A stretch of DNA of 64,000 nucleotides from Phoma sp. XZ068 (lineage: Eukaryota > Ascomycota > Dothideomycetes > Pleosporales > Didymellaceae): contig RBKR01000017.1 of NCBI GenBank assembly GCA_004835665.1, positions 62,001 through 126,000 on the forward strand, in the 5' to 3' direction. Shown one piece after another: positions 44,012 through 55,302 of the stretch (position 1 is its first letter; the number at the start of each line of letters is the position of its first letter). The translations under genes and the position numbers were made by a program. Below the pieces are notes generated by a model that had not been told where the DNA came from, made no database searches, and saw only the letters and a program-made list of their open reading frames with translations.

Positions 44012-44443
44012 TCATGACTGCCACTTTATGACTACCTCAGTCTGGTCATCTTGGATACGTTAGCTGCCAGGATGCTCTCAAACACAGGCTGACTTACCTC
44101 CAATGAGATCTGAGAAAATCTTGTCATCCTCCAGCATCAAGGACGCACCACCAAACTTCAGCTGGATAGAGTCTCCATCCTGGTGTGCAGCAACTGGCTT
44201 GACCCTCTTGTCATCGTTCGCTACAGACTTAAACCAGTAGACCTCCTTTGGCAACAAGCTCCGGTTCTCAGTCCAATTTCTGCCCAGCACCCAGTCGCCG
44301 TGTTGCAGACGACCGTCTTTCAGCGTGAACACAGCTGCATCAGAACCGGTCTTCGCTTGTGTCTTATCCTCTACGTCGATGCCTACATTTGCGATGGGCG
44401 AGCCGTTCAGCTCAATTGTGAATGGGGAGTCGAGGCTGTCCAT
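44012..44443 (-). CDS. Small conserved fungal protein of unknown function
   Basis: 127 aa from two exons, 44443-44098 and 44049-44012, with a 48-bp intron (donor GTAAGT, branch CTAAC, acceptor AAG). Removing it turns the end into DLIGDDQTEVVIKWQS. The protein is all-beta in appearance, with FTLKDGRLQHGDWVLGRNWTENRSLLPKEVYWF as its densest stretch, repeated short strands and no signal peptide. I believe similar small proteins occur in other fungi but cannot name a domain. It could be a small carbohydrate- or ligand-binding beta protein; this is only suggested by the strand pattern. Confidence 0.68.
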
Positions 44444-45678
44444 ATTGGCAAGAGTGGGTGACGACAGGAGTCGCGGTAGGCTGACTGTCGACAGGAAGAT
44501 GAATGCGCGCTCAAAATCTATCAGCATCAGGTAAGAATTGTGATCAATGAAAATTATCTGGGGCGAGAGACTGCCTGATAGTCCTTTGCGCAGGTCATCA
44601 TCGGTTACGGCCGCCCCCACATGCGACATTGCAGAGCCGATGCCAGGGAGCCAATCACAGCACAGATCTGGCACCTGCCAACACTAGTAATGATCAACGA
44701 AGTAACGCTCCCGGAAGATTACATGTCGGAGTCCCTGGCGGGAGATCCTGGCGGGTGTCGGCAGACTGTTGGATCCTCGCGAATCCGAACTTGGCATTGC
44801 TTGTGAATTGCCTGATCAGTCGTAGAGTCGGCAGCACTTCAGGTACTCACCTCGTCTCCGAGAACTCTGAGTCCTATCCTTATCGTCCATTCGACAGTCT
44901 CGATATTAACACCTTCTATTATCGCTTCGCCAAGTACCGAAGCAATCTACGAGAACTGCATACTCGATTGTTTGCGGCAGGTCTGTCCACGTCATATCAC
45001 CTCATGTTGGCAGCCGGACAATTGTTTGCATGGATGCCCCTTCGCTTGCCTGCAGATCTCCTAGCCGAATCACGCGGATGATGATGTTGTTTCAAGGCGT
45101 AGTCAGTTCACCCAGTAGGGATTGAGCTATTCTCTACAACTCCGTACCTACGCGCCGATATATTCGTTTCGTTCAACGAGTGTAGAGCTCGCAGAAGCTC
45201 GGTAAGGGAGATCTACAGTTACGACTCAATCATGTAAGTTCCTCCGATAGTGGATTGTCCCCAATGAGGCCGTAAGGTAGCACTTCCAAATCATATTTGT
45301 ACGCTAAGTACAATGGCGTGAGCGAATAGTTTCGCTTGGACGCGGGATTCCGCTGGAGCTTCCTCTTTAGCGTTCGTTGCATGTACCTGCAAGTACTGGT
45401 GCATCAGATAACAGCCCTACATCAGCGGGATGATACGACTAATTATTGCCTCGCCAAAACCCGTTCTGGCTGTATCTGGAAGGACAGTGAACAACACCAG
45501 CTTGGCAGTCTTGGTGCTATTAGAAGTGCCGAAAGGGAAGCTTGATAGTAGCCTCGACCTTTCCACAGGACCATGGAAGGGACTATAAGTATGGTGGATT
45601 TCGCCTCTACAAAAGGATCATCCACTCACTGATCCTCCTCCAACACTCACTATCCTCACTCCCGAGTACCTCGTCAAT
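44444..45678. other. Intergenic 1.2 kb with TATA-like site before the trypsin gene
   Basis: No gene supported. CTATAAGTAT at 45583-45592 lies about 90 bp before the trypsin start and is followed by a pyrimidine-rich leader, fitting a TATA box. Confidence 0.45.
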
Positions 45679-46489
45679 ATGCAGTTCAAGGCATTCCTCG
45701 CTGGCCTCATGGCCTCCGCAGTCACCGCTGCACCCACTCCTCAGGACTCGGTCGCCATCGTTGGTGGAACTGTCGCCCAGGCTGGGGACTTCCCCTTCAT
45801 TGTCAGCCTGCAGCGCAACGGTGCCCACATCTGCGGTGGTTCTCTTTTGAACTCTCGCACAGTCGTCACTGCAGCTCACTGTACCGTCGGCCAGACTGTT
45901 TCCACCCTCAGCGTCCGTGCCGGAAGCTTGGTAAGTCCACTCTGGTTCCAATAATCGAGTGCCACACTGACAATCGCAGAACCGCAACTCTGGAGGAACC
46001 CTCGTCCGCGTCTCCTCGGTCGCCGTTCACCCCAGCTTCTCTAGCTCGACCCTCAACAACGATGTCGCCATCTGGAAGCTTGCCACTGAGATCCCCACTA
46101 GCTCCACCATCAGCTACGCAGTCCTCCCCGCTGCTGGCTCCGACCCTGCTTCTGGAACTACTACCACTGTTGCCGGCTGGGGAACACTGACCGAAGGCAG
46201 CAGCTCCTCCCCCACCACCCTGCGCAAGGTCGACGTGCCTGTCATCTCCCGCGCTACCTGCCGCCAGAACTACAGCGTCTCTGAGATCACCGACAACATG
46301 TTCTGCGCCGGTCTTGCTGCCGGCGGCAAGGACTCTTGCCAGGGTGACAGCGGTGGCCCTATCATCAACGCTTCTACTCGCGTTCTTATTGGTCTTGTTT
46401 CATGGGGTAACGGCTGCGCTCAGGCTGGTCAGCCTGGTGTGTACGCCCGCGTGGGTACTCTTCTATCCTTCATCAACTCCAACTTGTAG
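45679..46489 (+). CDS. Secreted trypsin-like serine protease (S1 family)
   Basis: 253 aa from two exons, 45679-45930 and 45980-46489 (49-bp intron). Signal peptide about 1-18, a short propeptide, then the mature start IVGG at 27-30, made by zymogen cleavage. Catalytic triad: H67 in TAAHC, D112 in NNDVAIW, S208 in GDSGGP. D202, six residues before the Ser, is the base of the S1 pocket and predicts cutting after Lys or Arg. Length and sequence match single-domain fungal trypsins, which are found in many plant- and insect-associated ascomycetes. Substrate is host or environmental protein. No sign of damage. Confidence 0.95.
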
Positions 46490-47118
46490 ATCGTTCGCTC
46501 GGAATGATCCCAAAGGCGGACTGAGCTGATCAGGTTCTGGGGATGTAGGACGTGAAGTGTTGGAAAGGTTTCCTAGTGTTTTTGGGTATTTCTTCTTGGG
46601 CTATTCAAGGCGATCAGTGACATCAGCCTGTACATAGAACCTGCCGGCGCCTTGAAGTCTTAAATCGAAGAATTATTCACATTTGCTTGCATGATTTTCG
46701 ACCAGTCGGTAGCAGAAGCGTGCCTTGAGACAGTTGTCTGGCGTAAAATTGAAGAGGTTTTGGAGATTGAGAAAGAAACCCGTATTGTTGAAACTAGGGA
46801 AGGCTTTTTGAGAGTCGGTCAGGTCAATGTCACTGCGAAGCTTGATGTTATTGTATCAGTTGTTGTATCTTCGTGCTGCAGAAATATGTCTCAAGCATCA
46901 AGCCATTCTCTAGAGTGTGCCACTGGAGTAAAAAAACTCACGATTAACTAAGCAGCCCACTTCTGACTAGACTAAGGAAACCCTTCAGCGTGATATGATC
47001 CAACTATAGTTGTACTCCATACATGCTCTAGCTTGTAACACCGATTTCGCTAACCCAGATGTCCTGAGCTTTCGACACAACCTTCACTTTGGTTTCACGA
47101 GCGTATAACGAAATACTA
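46490..47118. other. Intergenic 0.63 kb
   Basis: Trypsin 3' flank; a short frame at 46691-46951 has no recognisable feature. Confidence 0.5.
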
Positions 47119-47778
47119 TCACCCCATGAAACACTTCTTGTACTTGACTTCCACAATAGCCTGTGCCGCATCTCCAGCAGCTTCATTGCGATACCCAATC
47201 ATCAAAGCGTCGAATAGCACCAAGTCCAAAACCTTGCATTAATCATTTTTTCAATATTAGCGGAGCTCGGGAAAGCTAGACTCGTTCACTGACTCACAGT
47301 ATACTCTCAATTTTGGGGTTTGTTTCTCTTTCGTACCAGTGATAGTTCCCATTCTTCTCGCCCTTGCCAAAAATTTCCTCGTTAAAGTCTTTCAGCTTTA
47401 CTATCTCTACTGGCAGTGTGACAGGCCCCCAATCGAACATTGGCCCTTTCCATCCGCGTTCTACGGCGCAAAAAGGATATCAAGAACAGGAAGGCGGTCG
47501 AGGAAGCTAACAGGATAGACGCCATTTTTTCCAATCCATATATCTAAACACTGCGTCGGAAATTTTTCGGGCTCTGTTCCGAAGGCTCCACAGAGGTTGT
47601 TGCTGAACGGTTTGCGCAGTTTGAAGCGAACCACTTTGGACCGCGGGAAATGGGAATTGCCATGCCAGTCCGTAAATCTCTTCCTCCGGGTGCGACCCGC
47701 AACATAAGTGAAACTCACAACTAAATCGTAGAGAAATATGGAACAACCTCTCACTGCAACAATAGTCACTGTACGCAT
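47119..47778 (-). pseudogene. Decayed gene of unknown function, two frame breaks
   Basis: Three protein-like segments follow one another on the - strand in different frames. The first (47778-47465) contains FKLRKPFSNNLCGAFGTEPE and LDRLPVLDI. The second (about 47465-47298) contains ERGWKGPMFDWGPVTLPVEI and HWYERETNPKIESI. The third (about 47235-47119) reads VLDLVLFDALMIGYRN and ends AIVEVKYKKCFMG. No GT-AG intron joins segment one to two in phase, so a one-base loss is likely. A plausible intron between two and three (GTGAGT to GCAAG) puts segment three out of frame. I do not know the family. It may be a pseudogene, or assembly errors may have broken a live gene. Confidence 0.45.
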
Positions 47779-48898
47779 ACCCTCCTCGAGACGATCCCGT
47801 GATATGGAGAAACGGCAACTAACAATAACAAAGCGCCATCACCACAGGCATCCTTCGCGCCTCCTTCAGTCAGTCACACTTCGACACCTCCTCCAATAGT
47901 CCTCAATCACAGTTTTTGGGGATTTAATATTCCCAATGAGCGGTATAGCATCCGCATTTCGGTAGATCATTTTCCTGCAACGACCAACACCGCACTCTCG
48001 GGTATTGGAACTGATCCGCAATCTTCTCGGCGGATAGAGGGTCGACTGGTCTTTGAACTTGGAGTGAGATGGCGAAAAGTCAGTTGAAAGCAACGCATCA
48101 CCACTATACTCAACGGCAACAAATTAAGAAATTCCAAACCCAAAAAAAAAACCCCCCTATTTTCTTTAATCCTGCATTTCTTGTACTTCTTATAATATGT
48201 ATAGTGCGTAGTGTGGTACCTAATCACCTATTCAAAGAGTAAATACTCCCCCATCCCCAAAGTATTACCTCGCAGCAACCCCACTTCCTCGAAATTACCA
48301 CAATCCCAGCACAGATAATCTAGATAGACTCGATAGCAAGTCGCAAGCCGCAAGCAAAACTAACTACTCAAGGTATGATAAACGTGCACAACTCGCTCAG
48401 CGAGGATACCAAACCGCTGCACGTTCATGACTTGTATTAAACAGGCCCAGTCAAGACACTAGTTGCTGTGGCCCACTTAAATTATTTATGCCGGACAGGG
48501 TAGTATAAAACCTCCGTCCGAACAGGGATGTCATGGTATGCCCGAACGGGTGTATACCGCAGGGATGATTACGTTATTTGAGAAGTGGCGGTGGGGGAAA
48601 TGATGATTTGGTCGACGGCGAGAGGTTGTCGGAGGGGATTTGGAAAGTGGTGTGTACAGGAAGATACAGTGTAACAACGAGTATTTCTGATTTGATTGGA
48701 TTGTCAGAGGCGGTGGAACATGTGCAACGGAGAACATGAGTAAATAACCTGTGTGCACAGGAAATAGTTCAATCGTTATTGATTCGTTAAATACAAATTA
48801 TAATGCTGGTGGTGGTATCTTCCGGGCCGTTTCTCATTCCCTCTTTGCCATCCATGTCGTCGTCATTCTTATTTTCCCATGCATGCGATTCTAATCGC
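47779..48898. other. Intergenic 1.1 kb
   Basis: Possible 5' remains of the decayed gene near 47,866-48,093; otherwise nothing supported. A run of nine A then six C lies at about 48,142-48,157. Confidence 0.4.
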
Positions 48899-49734
48899 TT
48901 ACAACAGTCCCCAGGCCAAGAGTCCGGCAATCAGTCCGGTACCGGCGACGGGTGTCAGCATGCTTCCTGCGGCCTTGCTGGTAGATGGTGTAGGGGCGCT
49001 GCTGGAGTTGGTGGAGGACTGCTCGAGGTTTCCAATGTGCTGGGCGCCAACGCCAGTGCCGTTGACACACTTGTCAGCGGCAAGGAGCTCCGCAGTCGAG
49101 TTGAATACAATATCGGCGCACTGCAGTTGTTAGTTTCACCGCCCATATCCTGTTCTCTTGAATCTGTCACTCACGTTGTAGAGCGCGCTGCCGGAGTGAC
49201 CCAGCTGAACAACCTGCACACTAGCCTGCAGACCATTCAGCCTCTCGTCCTGGAAGCCGCTGTAACCAGCAGCCTTCAATCCCTTCTCGAGGTTGGCGCG
49301 ACCAGTCTCCTTGAGGCAGAAAAGGCCGGCACCAGTCTGGTTCAGGTTCTCAACAAGCGAGATGTTGAAGTTGGTCACGTTGGTGCCAAGACCAAGGTTG
49401 ACGTAGGTAAGGGCAGAGGAGTGCGAACCGTTGATCATGACGGATCCGCCAGTCAAGGGCCATTGGGTGCGGTTGGCCATGTCGGTGGTCTCATTGACGT
49501 TGGCGCCTAAAAATGTGAGCTGGAGTACGCAGGAATACAGGTGGTTTGAAAAGGAATTCAAGCCGTTCGCAATTGCATGCGGCGCGGCTAGCGGATGGAA
49601 TACATACAAGGGAAGATCCACTGGCTGGCTGGCTCCTCGAAAGAATCACCGCGCCACTTGGGCTCAAGGAGCTTGTAGTGAGCTGCTGCACTACCTGCGA
49701 GCGCAGTGAGGGCGAGGAGAGTGCTGGAGAGCAT
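48899..49734 (-). CDS. BIM1/X325 LPMO-like copper protein, GPI-anchored
   Basis: 226 aa from three exons: 49734-49608, 49506-49175, 49120-48899 (introns 101 and 54 bp). The signal peptide MLSSTLLALTALAGSAAA is followed directly by His19, so the mature protein starts with HYKLLEPKWRGDSFEEP, the N-terminal His being a copper ligand as in LPMOs. The domain (~19-165) has paired Cys and several N-glycosylation sites. A Ser/Thr-rich stretch and a hydrophobic end fit a GPI anchor. X325 proteins resemble LPMOs in fold but are not known to cut polysaccharides; Cryptococcus Bim1 works in copper uptake. Likely role here: copper handling at the cell surface or wall. The antisense frame at 48803-49510 is a shadow. 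Confidence 0.88.
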
Positions 49735-50545
49735 GGTGACTGGTTGGTGATCGAATGACGTTGCGAGAGTTCAACAGTGTTGTTGTTGAAGTGGACTGGA
49801 AAGGTTGAGGCAGATGAGGCAGCACACAGGCATTGTATTATTCGCGAGGTGCACCTTCCTTTTGTATTCCAGGCCCTCTCACCGCGGGCGCTCACTCCAT
49901 TTTTCCCGCATCTAGAGCTCCCTCGTTACTCTTGGGTTCGCTTCTGGTTGCCGTAAAGCCGTCTCTGCTAGACCCATACTTGATAGCGATTGGGTGCTAT
50001 CGTTTCACGATGCATCTGAGGTGGTCATTGGTTAGTGAAGAATACCGAAGGTGTAGACTAGCTTAGGGCGGCTGGGTGTGGCGTGTGCTATAGCTGCGAT
50101 TGTATAAGCGTACACTAGAAAACGTGCTCACTGTGAGCAAGTTTTTGTCTTGGCGAACGCATGCGGTAGGCGCTGTCCGGTGAAAAGGCGGAACCAAAAT
50201 CGCGCAACAGCGGAAAGGATGTTTCGAAACAACCATGGATTCGTCGCAGAGGGTCTCGATTTGTTGGCGACGGTTGTGATGGTATAAGTCTGCATTTAAG
50301 TCATGGTAGTGTTGGTTAGGACGCCAGGGACCAGCCCCGGCTCTTGGCAGCTATGCAAGTCAGCCGCAAGCGAAAAGTACTAGAAAGAGCTTGAATAATG
50401 GACTGGAACAGGATGCGTTTATTGTGGGAAGTGGTATCGTAAAAGAGCATGTCTAAGAAATGAATCGGAAACCTCCGATTTGAGGTTAGAATCGCCAGGA
50501 ACGCCGGTAATGCATATGCTTTGGTATATCGCCAGTTGAGCTCGC
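49735..50545. other. Intergenic 0.8 kb
   Basis: Promoter of the BIM1-like gene and 3' flank of the next gene; no gene seen. Confidence 0.5.
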
Positions 50546-52389
50546 CTAGAACATACTGCTTTTCTTCTTCTTCAACTTCTCTGCGTTTGTCTCACTGCTT
50601 GATCTCAATCCCCAGAAACTCTTTTTGGTCTTCATAGGAGCTTGCCCTGCTTGCGGCCGTGGTGACCCGTTACTGAAGAAGCTACTTGCACTTGCAGTAG
50701 GTCGGTGCCCACCAGGCTGCAGGTAAGGGCCTGAAGCGAACACGGGTTGTGCAGGCACCGGCGCAGGGCGTTGCTGCGGCCGAGATGGACCAGGTCTTTG
50801 GGTTTGGAACTGGACGTGTGGGGCCGAATGACGCTGGGGTTGTGGTGGTGGCCGCGCCTGTTGCGAGCCCAGGAGATTGGATTGATCACCGAATTGCTTC
50901 CGCAGACGGTCCGTCTCTTTGTCTACCTCTGCTTGTCTGCGGCGCCGTTCCTTTTCCTCCTTCTCTTTGGCCTTGCGTTCGTTCTCGAGGAACTGCATCG
51001 TCTTCCGTTCTTCATCGGCTTCGGCCTTGCGGCGCGCCTTTCGAGCTGCCTCTTCCTGTTTCCTCTGCTCCCGCGCCTCAGCCTCGACTGCAGCCTTCAG
51101 ACGAGCTGTTTCTGCATCTATCTCCCATTGTGAACGTGGGTCCAGTCGTGGAGGCTGCTGTGGTGGAGCTTGTGTGGGGTGCTGCTGGCGCTGGGCGGTC
51201 CTTTGCTGCGGTCGTTGCGGTTGGACAGGGTTCTGCTGGGATCGGAGAGGCTGTTGAGGCTGTTGAGGTCGAGGTTGCTGATATCGAGGGGGGGTTTGCT
51301 GGCTCTGTGTCTGTAGTGGAGGGAGGGAGGCACGCTGTGCAGCACGGTTGGCAAAGCTAGCGGGCGCACCAGCAGGCGCCGCAGCAGGCTGGTTGGCGGC
51401 TGTAGAAGCTTGCCCTACCTTCTCAGGCGGATACTGTGATGGGCCCGTGTACGGTGGTGGCGGAGGCGGCTGCGGTGTCATCATAGGCGGAGTGACGCCA
51501 GGACCCACGAGCGGCGAAGAAGCCTTGCGTGTCAGAATGCCGCCGCTGTTCTTGCGCCCAATTGGATCGACAATGTGGAAGGCCTCTCGCTGGTTGTTGA
51601 TGAACATGTCCCGGATGACGGCTGCGCTGAGCAGTAGCACCACCTCCAGGCCCTTGTAGTCCTCGATCTCAATGCGGTAGAGGTTCGGTTCCATGATGGT
51701 CATCTCCTTCAGCATCGTGAACAGCGCCACGGCGATGTCGGGCTCTTTGCTCTTCTTGGCCTTCTTGCCCACCAGGTCTGTCGACTTGCCTGTCACATAG
51801 CACGTCATGTCCTTGCCGTATCTGCCCTCCTTGCGCCAGACAAAGTTCACGCGCGGCGTCGTCGCATCGGCGCCGGGGTCGTTTTGCGTGCGGTCGAGCG
51901 TCGACGCACTCGGTGTACGGAAGGTGACTTGGGGGAGGCTGAACTCCCACGTCTGCGTGCCGCTCCATTTGGACTTTTGCTCCTTCACAATGACCTGCGT
52001 GTCGGGGTTGTACAGCTGGATGGCGAACTGGTCGGGGAAGATGGGCTCGGGCGGAGGCGGGACGCCGCCATTTCTGCGAATCTCCTCCTGCGAGAGGGTT
52101 GGATGGGACCAGCCCGGCTTCGCCAGCACCTCGCCATACAGGATCTCGGGGCTATGCGAGTCGAAGAGGGCGACGGCGTACGTGTTCTTCGCGTCGTTCG
52201 AGGCAGGGTCGACGTGGTTCAGCGCATAGTGCGCTTCGGGCTCGGAGCCATTCTGGGTGAAGAGAAAGGCTTCCTTGTGTTTGTTGGCTTTGTCGTTGGC
52301 CTTGAGAAAGAAGGCTGTGGCGCATTAGCGTCGACTGGGCCCTCCATTGCGATCGCGCGGCACGCACTGGGCAGATTCTCGTCTAGCAT
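50546..52389 (-). CDS. Conserved fungal protein with Pro/Gln-rich and coiled-coil regions
   Basis: 596 aa from two exons, 52389-52368 (22 bp) and 52314-50546. The 53-bp intron (donor GTGCGT, branch CTAAT, acceptor CAG) gives the start MLDENLPTFFLKANDKANKH. Residues ~1-270 are a globular domain with LYGEVLAKPGWSHPTLSQEE, RRNGGVPPPPEP and FVWRKEGRYGKDMTCYVTGKS, well ordered and probably conserved among filamentous ascomycetes. About 285-400 is Pro/Gln/Ala-rich, ~405-487 a highly charged coiled coil, and the end is basic (KLKKKKSSMF). The design suggests a cytosolic scaffold, perhaps linked to vesicles or actin, but I cannot assign a function. The tiny first exon was found by phase and branch site. 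Confidence 0.78.
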
Positions 52390-53707
52390 CGTGACATATC
52401 ACGTGCGAGAATATGTGCTATGTAGTTTGGGCATGTACAGGAAGAGGTCGAAGCAAGTGGATGTGTGAGCGGATGTCTGGCCAGCAGCTGGATCCGTCAT
52501 GTTCAAATGTTCACGTCGATACGCGTATGCCAGGCGCAGCCTTGGTTCTCCCGGTCTGCGCCCCGCTCGCGCCATCCCCAACTTCGACAAGCGAGTGACG
52601 ATCTTCCGCAGTTCGGCCGTTATTCTTAGAACCAACCACAACCCGTTCACTCTTGGCCATCGCCTGCCTCTCCAACAGCTCGCTCGTGCTGTGCTTCTCA
52701 TCTCGGCGGCCTAGCTGTCGACCGAGAAGCTGGACAAGCTACCATCTCAGCACGTGGGCGCCACGAAGCCCTGTGTCAGTTAGATGAAGCTTGCACCACA
52801 GTTTCACGATGTTTGGCGTGGTGCACAGCCTCCTCAGCGCGCCTGCAGTCCGACCGCAGGCTATCTTACACCAGGCTTGAACGTCAACGCCTTGCGGTGA
52901 TACTCTAGACAAGGCAGACTGCGCATAGACGTTGGTCAGCAGCTTCATACCTGCCTGCGCGATTATATTGCTGCTACGCGCAATTCTTCCTTCACCATTA
53001 CGCGTCCATAGCTTGTAGTACCCCACAATCGCAAAGTAATCCTCTCTGGGCAGTACATCTCATGCCGCCGAGCGATCTACTGGAGAGATACACAGACCTC
53101 GTCATCGCTCTTTCCAAGCTGGAGAATGTGGCGCTGTGACCCAAGCTCTGTAAACAGGAGTACCATGCGCAGAAATGCAGCCGTTCGATCCGAGTTCCAC
53201 GCGTTCTTATATTACAAAAGCTTATCTCTACATCATGACGCAGAGTCGCTAACAATCCCATCAAGCCACACTGGCACTGTGGTCGACATCGCTGTAAGGA
53301 CGGAGTTACTGGCTGTGTGCTCCGTCTTGGCAAAACAGGGGTCACATCAGCAAACAATCGAGCACTTAGCTTTCCACACAAACAATGGCCTGAGGCATAG
53401 ACATTACAAAGTAAGACGTTGAAACACCACGACGACATCACCCAAACTCTTTCAGGGCTCAAAGACATTAGCGACTCTCAGACAACGAAGTTCAGGCGCG
53501 CCGTAGGATCCTACCGTGATAAGGTTTGTCACAAGTGAAACTCGCTTACAGGCATCCCCAAAACTTTTGTTGATACTCCTGGACTTCACTCACTTCTAAC
53601 AAACTTCATCCTCTTTTGCCACTATCGCATCTTCAAGCCAGCGTTCTCGCATTTACACAGCATCTTAGCGTTCCTTTGCACTCAGTCTAGCATACACCCG
53701 CGTCGAA
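52390..53707. other. Intergenic 1.3 kb
   Basis: No supported gene. Short frames on both strands lack any feature. 53,580-53,700 is pyrimidine-rich and resembles a fungal transcription start region for the broken gene beginning at 53708. Confidence 0.45.
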
Positions 53708-54205
53708 ATGAACACCACTTTCAATACCACCCTTAAGCGCAAAGCTACGCAGGCGCAGCTCTCCACTATTGCACAACCGCACAAGAAAATCCAGGAATAT
53801 GTCACCGACGAGGACTTTCGTGTTCCACTTCAACCTTCAAGCGCACCGAGCAACTCACGCCCGCTAACCGAGCAAGAATGGATGAGACTGCACACCTGGA
53901 GCTGGAACCCTCGATGAGCAATTCGAAAAGCAGGAACACCAATCTTCGCAGTCAAAACGAGCTCTTCGATTCGAAGCTATTCCAGGCTATTCAAGCCGCT
54001 CAGGGGCTTCCATTCTTGCTCTAGAAGCTCTGCAAACTCGGAGTATCTGAGCTCGCTCACACCCCCTGTCGCCCTCGGAGATCAATCATCCGTTCGGACT
54101 ATCAACTTGCCACCCGACCTCTTTGAGGTCCAAGCGTCTGCAGAACCTACGAACGAGATCAGCAACATTTTCGAGGCACCGTGTTCCAGCGTTGCATGTC
54201 AATAG
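53708..54205 (+). pseudogene. Hypothetical protein gene broken by two frameshifts
   Basis: A good start (ATG at 53708 after a pyrimidine-rich leader) opens MNTTFNTTLKRKATQ and runs to RPLTEQEWMRLHT. The sense then moves to the next frame (TLDEQFEKQEHQSSQ, RALRFEAIPGYSSRSGA, about 53893-54050) and then to the third frame (LTPPVALGDQSSVRTINLPP, NEISNIFEAP) up to a TAG at 54203-54205. The segments share composition and flow like one protein, and no GT-AG intron lies at either junction. Readable sequence may continue past the stop (KHLGRITHSSGY, about 54,250). I do not know the family. Sequencing error is an alternative to decay. Confidence 0.5.
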
Positions 54206-54285
54206 CTTTTCAAATGCAAAGCGGCTATTGCACTACTCGAAGGCACCGTGCTTAAGCATCTTGGCCGCATCACCCATTCTTCAGG

Positions 54286-55302
54286 CTACGAGAGGTCGCC
54301 ATCTCCTTGGTTTTCCTTGAGACGAATCAGAGTGACAGGCGGTCTGCCTTTTTCGACTTTCGTTCTCAATTCTGCGATGTTCGATGCCTCTACAAAGTCC
54401 CGAGGGCGCAGGTAGCCGTAGTTGCGAAAGTTCAAGTTCGGCGCAATCCTGCTGAGAACGATGTCCACCTGTGCTAGATACGCGTACTCAGCCCCATCGC
54501 CGATACTACCGATGATTGCCTTCAGTCCATCAATGGCGGCTTGTCCGAGCGGTCGTCTAGCAGACTCGAGAGAAGGGGTGTTGCGAGCTCCCATCGCCAT
54601 CGCGGCTGGTGCAGTGGGAGCGTTTGGCGGCGCGTGCGATGTTTGGAGACCAGTCGATGCATCCTCCACGCTTTCTTTCGCCCCAGGCAGGACGTCAAAG
54701 TACACAAATTTGTCGCACGCAGCAACGAATGCGTTGACTATGTCACGTTTGCCGAACCCATACACTGTCACGCCCTGCTCGCGAATCCGACCTGCGAGGC
54801 GAGTGAAGTCGCTATCGCTGGAGACAATGCAGAACATCAAGAATCGGCCGGTATATAAGAGATCCATAGCATCAATTATCATGGCGCCATCGGTGGCATT
54901 CTTCCCGGTTGTATATGCAAACTGTTGCATTGGTGTGAAGGAGTGATCTAGCAAGTACTACTTCCAACCGTTCATCAGGACGTTTGTCCAGTCGCCATGT
55001 ATGCGCCGTACGCTGGCGATGCCATAGTTGACTATCTCAGCCATGAGACTGGCGATCTCCCAATGCGATACGTTGTCGGCATCAATTAGAACGGCTATGG
55101 TCGGCCGCCATGATGGACGTACCGTGTAGCAGGCAGGGCCAATCAAACACATTTCCTGCGTGACTTGCGTTATATGAGGGTTGTGTGGTGTGTTTTGGAG
55201 ACTTTGCCGAGAGCTCTGTACATCGTATAGGCTGACGAACCCCACATTCTTTACCCCGCGAACGAGGGGCAGATAGCTGCTGGTTGTTGACTGTAAACAC
55301 AT
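54286..55302 (-). pseudogene. NYN-domain (LabA-like PIN) nuclease gene with an in-frame TAG
   Basis: Two halves in the same frame are separated by one TAG (54958-54960). The first half reads TIAVLIDADNVSHWEIA and HGDWTNVLMNGWK; the second resumes LLDHSFTPMQQFAYTTGKN, then GAMIIDAMDLLYTG and CIVSSDSDFTRLAGRIREQG. These are the acidic motifs of the NYN/LabA family of metal-dependent RNases. The C-terminal ~85 residues (AAIDGLKAI to VTLIRLKEN) look like an OST-HTH/LOTUS RNA-binding module. The stop stands where homologues usually have Lys, so a single base change is enough. ATGs at 55302 and 55152 are both possible starts. It is either a recent pseudogene, a read-through gene or an assembly error. 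Confidence 0.72.

Noticed and set aside
44629..45081. 150-aa + strand frame
   Set aside because: No domain, signal or splice context and it starts from a non-ATG codon.
48803..49510. 235-aa + strand frame rich in Val and Gly
   Set aside because: Antisense of the BIM1-like gene, which has signal peptide, splice sites and family motifs on the - strand.
50747..51659. Several + strand frames of 100-200 aa
   Set aside because: They lie antisense to the Pro/Gln-rich gene and reflect its GC-rich codon pattern.
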